Shown here: one piece after another, positions 1 through 5,192 of the stretch
Position numbering within the stretch: position 1 is the first letter of the stretch
How the letters are laid out: each line of letters opens with the position of its first letter
Assembly: GCA_023480605.1 (NCBI GenBank)
Contig: JAMCWS010000349.1
Span: forward strand, 1-6,112
DNA length: 6,112 bases
Reading direction: 5' to 3'
Source of the DNA: a bacterium
GTDB taxonomy: Bacteria > Sumerlaeota > Sumerlaeia > MVZB01
Program-made: the position numbers and the translations under genes
Notes under the pieces: model-generated
Told to the model about the DNA's origin: nothing
Database searches by the model: none
What the model saw: only the letters and a program-made list of their open reading frames with translations

Positions 1-1
1 G

Positions 2-955
2 GGCGACTACGCCGAGGTGTTGTTCGCGCGGACGTTGGCCCGCCGCCGCCGCCAGGGCCGGCCGCGCCGGGGGCCGCGTTATTACCAGACGCCGGGGCTG
101 TGGCTCAAATACCTGCTGGCCTATCCGTTCTTACTGCGCCGCCGCGAGCGGTTAATCGCGACTGAACGAGCGCCCATCATCGCCCTTTTCTATCACCGGG
201 TCGCCAACGACGGGGCCAACGCGGCGACACTGCCGCTCGAAAAATTCGTTCGCCAGGTCGAGTTGATCCGCCACCACTACCCGATCATTTCGCTGGCGGA
301 GGCGCGTCGCCGCTTGGCCGAGGGGCGCAACGGCGAAATCGCCTTTGTCATCACCTTCGACGACGGTTACGCGGCCGACCTGCGCACGAGCATTCCCTAT
401 CTCCAATATTTCGGCATCCCGGCCACATTTTTCGTCTCGGCCGGCAATATCGCCTTTGGGCGGGCGTTCAACCACGATGCCGCACGCGGCCTGGACGCCT
501 GCCCGCCGATGACGCCCGCCGACCTGACCCGACTCGGCGGCTGCCTGACCGTCGGCGCGCACGGCCTCTACCACGAAGACTGCGGCCGCGCCGGCCCCGA
601 CGAACTGGAGGCGGCCATCGTCGGCGGCAAACGCCGTCTGGCCGAGTTGACCGGGCGTGAACCGGAATTCTTCGCCTTCCCCAAGGGCATTCCCGGCGTC
701 AACATCACCGAGGCGGCCTGGCGCCTGGCGGCGGCGCACTTTGACATCGTGGCTTCGGCCGCCGGGGGTTATAACTTCCCCTGCGCCGCCGGGGAGTCCG
801 ACACGAAGGCGGCCCTGCACCTGCGGCGCTGGGGACACCCGATCGAACCGGTTTCCCTCATCCATATCATGGACGGCTACACCGGGCTGGGCGACCTGTT
901 GCGCGGCGACTTGTGGGGCGAAAAACGCGTCGCCCGCCCGCCGTGGATGCCCTGA
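2..955 (+). CDS. Polysaccharide deacetylase (CE4/NodB family), 5' end uncertain or outside window
   Basis: Probable metal-dependent deacetylase of N- or O-acetylated polysaccharide. Numbering from the GTG at 17 (312 residues), the NodB-fold motifs appear in order: TFDDGY at 113-118 (catalytic-base and metal Asp pair D115/D116), HGLYH at 182-186 (the two metal-binding His, with Gly where many members have Ser/Thr), and FAFPKG at 219-224 in the usual third-motif place. ALFYHRV at 56-62 is the strand typically found at the start of these domains. The N-terminus is strongly basic (many Arg in residues 5-21), followed by a short hydrophobic stretch (about 27-40), which could be a membrane-association segment. 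It is not a clear cleavable signal peptide. The frame is open back to base 2 and the GTG at 17 has no good Shine-Dalgarno, so the true start may lie upstream of the window. The gene ends with TGA at 953-955. The acyl substrate is unknown; a cell-wall or capsule glycan, or an oligosaccharide intermediate, is possible. Confidence 0.85.
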   Translation, partial: GDYAEVLFARTLARRRRQGRPRRGPRYYQTPGLWLKYLLAYPFLLRRRERLIATERAPIIALFYHRVANDGANAATLPLEKFVRQVELIRHHYPIISLAEARRRLAEGRNGEIAFVITFDDGYAADLRTSIPYLQYFGIPATFFVSAGNIAFGRAFNHDAARGLDACPPMTPADLTRLGGCLTVGAHGLYHEDCGRAGPDELEAAIVGGKRRLAELTGREPEFFAFPKGIPGVNITEAAWRLAAAHFDIVASAAGGYNFPCAAGESDTKAALHLRRWGHPIEPVSLIHIMDGYTGLGDLLRGDLWGEKRVARPPWMP

Positions 956-1008
956 CATCCGCCCCCGCCCGCCCCAACCGCAAGCTCCGGCCGATTCGTG
1001 CGCGCCAT

Positions 1009-1037
1009 TTGCATTGCCGGGCGAAAACCGATAGAGT
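1009..1037 (+). promoter_or_regulatory. Weak sigma70-like promoter candidate before the transporter genes
   Basis: TTGCAT (1009-1014) and TAGAGT (1032-1037) are separated by 17 bases. They match the -35 and -10 consensus at only 3 and 4 of 6 positions. They lie in the 148-base gap between the deacetylase and the binding-protein gene, the natural place for a transporter promoter. The gap is otherwise GC-rich. It holds a small GGCGC/GCGCC inverted repeat (1053-1057 and 1063-1067), and no terminator with a T-tract was seen. Such matches occur by chance, and the lineage may use other consensus sequences. Confidence 0.2.
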
Positions 1038-1089
1038 GACCGTATGGGCTCTGGCGCCGCGCGCGCCGTTGCGGGCATATGGCAGAGGC

Positions 1090-1094
1090 GGAGG
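1090..1094 (+). promoter_or_regulatory. Ribosome binding site deciding the start of the binding protein
   Basis: GGAGG lies 9 bases before the ATG at 1104. The same frame also has an ATG at 1044, but that one lacks a comparable site and would put 20 non-hydrophobic residues in front of a textbook lipoprotein signal peptide. The site and the signal peptide agree on 1104. Confidence 0.8.
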
Positions 1095-1103
1095 ATAAGC
1101 TTC

Positions 1104-2909
1104 ATGCGACGATTTTTTGGCTGGCTCGCGCTCGCCGCGCTGCTCGCCGCCGGCTGCACGGAGAATCCGGCGAAGATCAAGGGCGAGGATCAGACGATGG
1201 AGGGCGCCGCGCCGGCGGGCGGGGTCGTTTACAATCCCAAGACCGATCCGCTGGTCAATCCGCCCGCACTGTTTGAGCCCTATCCGGCGGCGCAGTCGCA
1301 AAAGGCCGACGATAACGCCGTCGTCATCCGCCTGCTGCGCGGCAACCCCGATTCGCTCAATCCGATCTTCGGCTCGTCGGCTTACGAGTTTCAAATCGAG
1401 GGCCTGATTTTCAACGGCCTTTTCATGTCGGATCAGCACAACAAATGGATGATTAATCCCGACACGGTGGTGTCGTGCGTCGATTCGGCCGATCATCTGG
1501 TGACGACCGTCAAGATCAAGCCCGGCCTCAAGTGGCAGGACGGCCAGCCCTGGACGGCCCAAGACGTGGTGTTCTCCTACCGCGAAATCATGGACGACCG
1601 CGTGCCCGTCCCAGCCGTGCGCACCGGCACCGACCAGCTTGCCGACGTGCGCGCACTCGACGACTTGACCGTGGAGTTCCGCCACAAGCAGGCCCTGCCG
1701 ACCAACAAATGGAACATGTCGTTCCCCATCATCCCCAAGCACATCTTCGGCGTGCCCGGCGAACTGGCCAAGGACCCGTCGCTGCGAACGAGCGATTATT
1801 ATAACCGCTACAACCGCGTCAAGATCGTCGGCAGCGGCCCGTATCGCTTTGTCGAGTGGATCACCAACGACCGGATCGTGCTGGAACGCTGGGACGGCTA
1901 CCAGGGCACGAAGCCCCACTTCTCGAAAATGATATTCAAGCTCCAGCCCGACTCGAGCGTGGCGTTGCTGATGTTCAAACGGGGAGAGCTCGACGAGATG
2001 AGCCTGACGGCGCAGCAGTTCGCCACGCAGACCGGCGACGCGGAATTCAAACGCCACGGCGTCAAGGCCTACGGTCCCGAATGGGGTTACGCCTACATCG
2101 GTTGGAACCTGGTTCGGGGGTGGAAGCTGAACGGCGAGGATTTTTCGATCTTCAGCGACGCACAGGTGCGCCGCGCGATGACGCACGCGCTCAACATCCC
2201 GCTGCTCATCCGGACGCTCGAATACAACCTGGTCACCCCGTGTTACGGGATCTTCCACCCCACTTCATGGATGTTCAATCCCGACATCAAACTGCTTGAA
2301 TACGACCTGAACAAGGCGGCCCGGCTGCTCGACGAGGCCGGCTGGAAGGTCAATCCCGACGACGGCTGGCGCTACAAGACCTTCAAAGGCCAGCAGGTCA
2401 AGTTCGAATTCACGCTCCTCATCCCCCAGGGCTCGGCGGCGGGCGAAAAAGTGGCGGCGGTTTACATGCAGGATCTCAAGAAGATCGGCGTTTCGCTCCG
2501 GACGCGCGTGCTGGAGTGGGCGACGTTCTCCGAGGACGTTCACAAGCACGAATTCCAGGCCCAGATGGCCGGCTGGGGTTCCGGGTCCGATCCCGACGGC
2601 GAATGGAACCTTTGGCGCAGCGACGAATACATGACCGGCCGCAACTTCGGCGGTTATGCCAACCCGGAGGTCGACAAACTACTCGAACTGGGACGGCATG
2701 AATTCGACGAGGCCAGGCGGGCCGAGGACTATCGCCAGGTCCAGAAGTTGATTTACGACGACCAGCCTTACATTTTCATGTGGAACACGATGACGCTGGA
2801 GGCCCTTTCGACGCGGATGCGGGGAATCGGCTTTTCGCCCGGCGGCATCGCAGGTTACTATCCGGGCGACCTCGGCTGGTGGGTGCCTCGGGAACTCCCG
2901 GCGCGGTGA
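1104..2909 (+). CDS. ABC transporter solute-binding lipoprotein, family 5 (peptide/nickel type)
   Basis: Extracytoplasmic substrate receptor of an oligopeptide-type ABC importer, 601 residues, a little longer than typical DppA/OppA. The N-terminus is a lipoprotein signal: basic MRR, a hydrophobic core, then LAAGC at 14-18 with Cys18 as the predicted lipidated residue. Residue +2 is Thr, not Asp. A linker of about 50 residues follows. The mature domain starts near VVIRLLRGNPDSLNPIF (73-89), the usual first strand of the family. GLKWQDGQPWTAQDVVFSY (141-159) matches the family 5 signature. SGPYRFVEW (244-252) and the C-terminal NFGGYANPEVDKLL (514-527), followed by a D-Q-P-Y-I stretch (553-557), are also typical. 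It lies directly upstream of two matching permeases, which supports an importer. The ligand cannot be read from sequence: family members bind peptides, nickel complexes, oligosaccharides or other small molecules. Some features of the linked permease recall the Yej type, but no ligand follows from that. Confidence 0.92.
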   Translation: MRRFFGWLALAALLAAGCTENPAKIKGEDQTMEGAAPAGGVVYNPKTDPLVNPPALFEPYPAAQSQKADDNAVVIRLLRGNPDSLNPIFGSSAYEFQIEGLIFNGLFMSDQHNKWMINPDTVVSCVDSADHLVTTVKIKPGLKWQDGQPWTAQDVVFSYREIMDDRVPVPAVRTGTDQLADVRALDDLTVEFRHKQALPTNKWNMSFPIIPKHIFGVPGELAKDPSLRTSDYYNRYNRVKIVGSGPYRFVEWITNDRIVLERWDGYQGTKPHFSKMIFKLQPDSSVALLMFKRGELDEMSLTAQQFATQTGDAEFKRHGVKAYGPEWGYAYIGWNLVRGWKLNGEDFSIFSDAQVRRAMTHALNIPLLIRTLEYNLVTPCYGIFHPTSWMFNPDIKLLEYDLNKAARLLDEAGWKVNPDDGWRYKTFKGQQVKFEFTLLIPQGSAAGEKVAAVYMQDLKKIGVSLRTRVLEWATFSEDVHKHEFQAQMAGWGSGSDPDGEWNLWRSDEYMTGRNFGGYANPEVDKLLELGRHEFDEARRAEDYRQVQKLIYDDQPYIFMWNTMTLEALSTRMRGIGFSPGGIAGYYPGDLGWWVPRELPAR

Positions 2910-2912
2910 AAT

Positions 2913-2969
2913 ATGGTTGAACGCGCACGATTACGATTACGATTACGATCACGATCACGATCACGATAA
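2913..2969 (+). other. Possible 18-codon leader ORF running through the hexamer repeat
   Basis: An ATG at 2913, three bases after the stop codon of the binding-protein gene and in the same frame, opens an ORF ending in TAA at 2967-2969. It reads MVERARLRLRLRSRSRSR. Seven of its 18 codons are CGA, alternating with TTA (three times) and then TCA (three times), codons that look uncommon in the flanking GC-rich genes. It ends 7 bases before the permease ATG, so ribosomes could reinitiate there. The only upstream initiation signal is a poor GGTGA overlapping the previous stop. It may be just the translation of a simple repeat. No homologue is known to me. Confidence 0.18.
2927..2968 (+). repeat. 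Hexanucleotide tandem repeat (ACGATY) between binding protein and permease
   Basis: Seven adjacent 6-base units: ACGATT three times, ACGATC three times, then ACGATA. It occupies most of the 67-base gap between the binding-protein stop and the permease start. Its AT content is well above that of the flanking genes. The ACGATC units create three GATC sites 6 bases apart (2947, 2953, 2959). The repeat ends 8 bases before the permease ATG, in the place normally used for a ribosome binding site, so changes in unit number by slippage could affect translation of the downstream gene. That effect is inference; the repeat itself is seen directly. Confidence 0.95.
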
Positions 2970-2976
2970 CTAATAG

Positions 2977-3954
2977 ATGCTTCGATACATTATCCGACGC
3001 ACGCTGATGGGGCTGGTGACGCTGCTGGGAATCTGCGTCGTTACCTTCTTCGTCATTGAACTGGCTCCGGGCGATCCGGCCGCAATGAAGGCGCGGGCCA
3101 CCGAGAATCCGCGCGTCTCCGAACGGATCTATAAGCAACTGCGCGCCTATTACGGCCTCGATCAGCCTGTCTATGTTCAGTTCGGCAAATGGATGTATCG
3201 TCTCGCACGCGGCGACCTCGGCAACTCTTTTCACGACGGGCGCAAGGTCAGCGGCAAGATCCGCGAAGCGCTCTGGCCCACCATTTCCGTCGAACTCATC
3301 TCGCTGGTGCTGGCCTTCGCGCTTTCGCTCCCCATCGGCATTTGGAGCGCTTATCGCCAGGGCGGGCCGTTCGACCGCATCGTCAGCACATTCCTTTACA
3401 TGCTCTACTCGGTGCCGTCCTACGTGATGGGGATGATCCTGATCCTCTATCTCGGCGTGCGTTATAACCTGCTGCCCTTCCGCGGCATGCACTCGGACAA
3501 CTACGCGCAACTGAGTGCCTGGGGCCAATTGGCCGATTCCGCCCGCCATTTTTTTATGATCACCTTCTGTTATACCTTCGGAAGTCTGGCCTTCTATTCC
3601 CGCTTCGTGCGCCAGAATCTCATCGAAGTCATCCGCCAGGATTACATCCGCACGGCGCGCGCCAAGGGCCTGGGCGAAGGCAAGGTCGTCCTGCAGCACG
3701 CCTTCCGCAACAGCCTTATTCCCTTCGTGACCCTGTTGGGCCTTACTTTCCCCGCGATCCTGTCGGGCAGCGTCATCCTGGAGACGATGTTCAACTGGCC
3801 GGGTCTGGGGCGGCTCTACTACGAGTCGCTCCTCATGCGCGATTACCCGACGTTGATGGCGCTCAACTTCATCACCGCCTTCCTGGTCCTGCTGGGCACC
3901 TTCCTGGCCGACCTGGCTTACGGACTCGTGGACCCGAGGATCACCTATGACTGA
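2977..3954 (+). CDS. ABC transporter permease, DppB/OppB family
   Basis: Inner-membrane channel subunit, 325 residues, the normal length for DppB-type proteins. MLRYIIRRTLMGLVTLLG at the start is the standard family opening, which supports ATG 2977 although no Shine-Dalgarno precedes it. TM1 is about 12-30, followed by the typical LAPGDPAAM (29-37) and a periplasmic YYGLDQPVYVQFGKWM (58-73). Further predicted membrane spans are about 101-124, 138-160, 190-206, 246-268 and 294-315. The ATPase-contacting EAA loop is visible at 223-249 (YIRTARAKGLGEGKV, then FRNSLIP). The ending, GLVDPRITYD, is also typical. Immediately before the ATG are TAA and TAG stops, so the start cannot move upstream in frame. 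It overlaps the next permease by 8 bases, so the two are almost certainly co-translated. Confidence 0.93.
   Translation: MLRYIIRRTLMGLVTLLGICVVTFFVIELAPGDPAAMKARATENPRVSERIYKQLRAYYGLDQPVYVQFGKWMYRLARGDLGNSFHDGRKVSGKIREALWPTISVELISLVLAFALSLPIGIWSAYRQGGPFDRIVSTFLYMLYSVPSYVMGMILILYLGVRYNLLPFRGMHSDNYAQLSAWGQLADSARHFFMITFCYTFGSLAFYSRFVRQNLIEVIRQDYIRTARAKGLGEGKVVLQHAFRNSLIPFVTLLGLTFPAILSGSVILETMFNWPGLGRLYYESLLMRDYPTLMALNFITAFLVLLGTFLADLAYGLVDPRITYD
3936..3940 (+). promoter_or_regulatory. Ribosome binding site of the second permease, inside the first
   Basis: GAGGA lies 6 bases before ATG 3947, within the last codons of the first permease. It supports the 8-base overlap start and translational coupling. 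Confidence 0.7.
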
Positions 3955-5038
3955 ACCGCTGAACAACCCGCCACCGCGCGAGCGCGAAGCGGCCGGCGGA
4001 GCGATCGCCGGCCGGCCGGCCAGTTTCTGGCGGCGGATCTGGCGCCGTTACCTGCGCTACCCGCTGGGCGTGGCGGGCCTGGTCACCGTCGGGGTGATGT
4101 TCGTGGTCGCTTTCGGCGCGCCGCTGCTGGCCAACAAGGATCCGCTGGTCTGCCGCTACCAGGGGCGGATTTATTTTCCGGCGGTCATCGAAACGATTCA
4201 GAACATTCCGTTGGCGGCCTGGGTGGTTCGGAAAGATCTGCCCTTTCGGCGAGCCGACTTCGATTTCAAGGACGCTTATCAACCGGCGCGGGGCGACTGG
4301 GCGCTGTGGGCGCCGGTCCACTTCGGACCGCTCGAAATCGCCGCGCTGCCGCTTAATCCCCCCTCGAGCGAGCACCTGCTGGGCACCGATGAGGTTGGGC
4401 GCGACATCCTGGCGCGCATGATCCACGGCACGGGCGTCTCGATGAAGGTCGGGTTCATCTCGATGGGCATCGCCGTGGTGATCGGCCTGTTTTTTGGCGC
4501 CATCGCCGGCTACGTGGGCGGCTGGTCCGACATCGCCATCTCGCGCTTCATCGAGATCGTCATGTGCTTCCCGACGTTTTTCCTGATTCTGGCGATCCTG
4601 GCCTGGTTCCCGCCGCGGATCGAAAACGTGATGATCGTCATCGGCCTGACAAGCTGGGTGGGCATCGCCCGTTACGCCCGCGGCGAGATCCTCAAGCTGC
4701 GCGAGCAGGATTACGCTTACGCCGCCAAGGCGCTGGGCGCCAGCCATGGACGGATCATCTTCCGCCACTTGTTGCCCAACTCGCTGGCCCCGGTGATGGT
4801 CAGCGTCACTTTCGGCATCGCGTCGGCCATCCTGGTCGAGGCGGGCCTTTCGTGGCTGGGGTTCGGCGTCCAGCCCCCATACCCGAGTTGGGGCAACATC
4901 CTGCGGTCGGCCTACGACAACCTGTTCACGGCCCCCTATATGATCCTGCCCCCCTGCGTGGCGATCTTCATCGCCGTGCTGGCTTTCAACCTGGTGGGCG
5001 ACGCGCTGCGCGACGTTGTCGACCCGCGCCTGCAATGA
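3947..5038 (+). CDS. ABC transporter permease, DppC/OppC family with a long periplasmic insert
   Basis: Second channel subunit, 363 residues, longer than the usual DppC of about 300. It begins with a cytoplasmic Pro/Arg-rich tail, then an OppC-N-type segment (SFWRRIWRRYLRYPLG, 26-41) and TM1 (about 40-62). Residues about 62-142 are an extra extracytoplasmic stretch with PLVCRYQGRIYFP (66-78) and DWALWAPVHFGP (117-128). This arrangement recalls the YejE subgroup. The standard core follows: SEHLLGTDEVGRDILARM (141-158), spans near 165-189, 203-221, 226-242, 281-304 and 332-351, and the EAA loop at 256-281 (YAYAAKALGASHGR, then HLLPNSLAP) that contacts the ATPase. LSWLGFGVQPPYPSWGNIL (301-319) and the DVVDPRLQ end are family hallmarks. 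No ATPase gene follows it, so energising subunits must come from elsewhere. Confidence 0.93.
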   Translation: MTEPLNNPPPREREAAGGAIAGRPASFWRRIWRRYLRYPLGVAGLVTVGVMFVVAFGAPLLANKDPLVCRYQGRIYFPAVIETIQNIPLAAWVVRKDLPFRRADFDFKDAYQPARGDWALWAPVHFGPLEIAALPLNPPSSEHLLGTDEVGRDILARMIHGTGVSMKVGFISMGIAVVIGLFFGAIAGYVGGWSDIAISRFIEIVMCFPTFFLILAILAWFPPRIENVMIVIGLTSWVGIARYARGEILKLREQDYAYAAKALGASHGRIIFRHLLPNSLAPVMVSVTFGIASAILVEAGLSWLGFGVQPPYPSWGNILRSAYDNLFTAPYMILPPCVAIFIAVLAFNLVGDALRDVVDPRLQ

Positions 5039-5070
5039 CGCGGCGGCGGCTTTGGCGAACGAAAGATCGG

Positions 5071-5098
5071 TTGCAAGAAGCGCCGGGGCGTGGAAAAT
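5071..5098 (+). promoter_or_regulatory. Weak promoter candidate for the oxidoreductase gene
   Basis: TTGCAA (5071-5076) and GAAAAT (5093-5098) with a 16-base spacer each match four of six consensus positions. Transcription from here would start just before the inverted repeat at 5111-5139, so a protein bound there could block it. The match is weak and may be chance. Confidence 0.22.
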
Positions 5099-5105
5099 AG
5101 GCGCT
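5079..5105. repeat. Short inverted repeat after the second permease gene
   Basis: AGCGCC (5079-5084) pairs with GGCGCT (5100-5105) across a 15-base loop. There is no T-tract after it, so it is not a convincing intrinsic terminator. It could be a weak RNA hairpin at the end of the transporter transcript, or chance in GC-rich DNA. Confidence 0.25.
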
Positions 5106-5110
5106 GCACT

Positions 5111-5139
5111 GTAAACGTCCCTGCATCTCGAACGTTTAC
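5111..5139. promoter_or_regulatory. Inverted repeat GTAAACGT-N13-ACGTTTAC, candidate operator
   Basis: Two perfect 8-base arms (5111-5118 and 5132-5139) with a 13-base spacer. The arm centres are 21 bases apart, about two helical turns, as expected for a dimeric regulator binding one face of DNA. The arms resemble half sites (GTAAACG/CGTTTAC) common for LacI-family sugar regulators, although those sites normally lie back to back without a long spacer. The repeat lies 53 bases before the oxidoreductase ATG and its AT-rich arms stand out from the surroundings. No T-tract follows, so a terminator is unlikely. An mRNA hairpin in the 5' leader is the alternative. No regulator gene is in the window. 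Confidence 0.5.
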
Positions 5140-5177
5140 CATTCCCAACGGTTTCGCCACACCCCATTTGACTATCC

Positions 5178-5182
5178 GGAGG
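5178..5182 (+). promoter_or_regulatory. Ribosome binding site of the oxidoreductase
   Basis: GGAGG lies 10 bases before ATG 5193. It agrees with the start chosen from the nucleotide-binding strand at the N-terminus. Confidence 0.75.
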
Positions 5183-5192
5183 TTCCCATTCC

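Noticed and set aside
1044..1103. Earlier in-frame ATG for the binding protein
   Set aside because: It would bury the lipoprotein signal 20 residues inside the protein, and it has no ribosome binding site comparable to GGAGG at 1090.
152..1180. Minus-strand open frame opposite the deacetylase
   Set aside because: No recognisable motif; the + strand carries intact NodB motifs in order.
867..2258. Long minus-strand open frame (463 codons) opposite the binding-protein gene
   Set aside because: A composition shadow of the real gene; no domain, no plausible protein, and it also runs through the gap and into the deacetylase.
2927..2968. CRISPR-like or attachment-site interpretation of the hexamer array
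   Set aside because: Units are six bases with no spacers, and there are no integrase or Cas genes; it is a simple tandem repeat.
2776..3966. Minus-strand open frame containing a long Val-Ile alternation
   Set aside because: The Val-Ile run is only the antisense reading of the hexamer repeat; the rest is the shadow of the first permease.
3990..4022. GGCC-rich palindromic run near the start of the second permease
   Set aside because: It is GC-rich coding sequence for an Ala/Gly/Arg/Pro stretch; nothing suggests a site.
5079..5105. Intrinsic terminator after the second permease
   Set aside because: Only a 6-base stem with a 15-base loop and no following T-tract.
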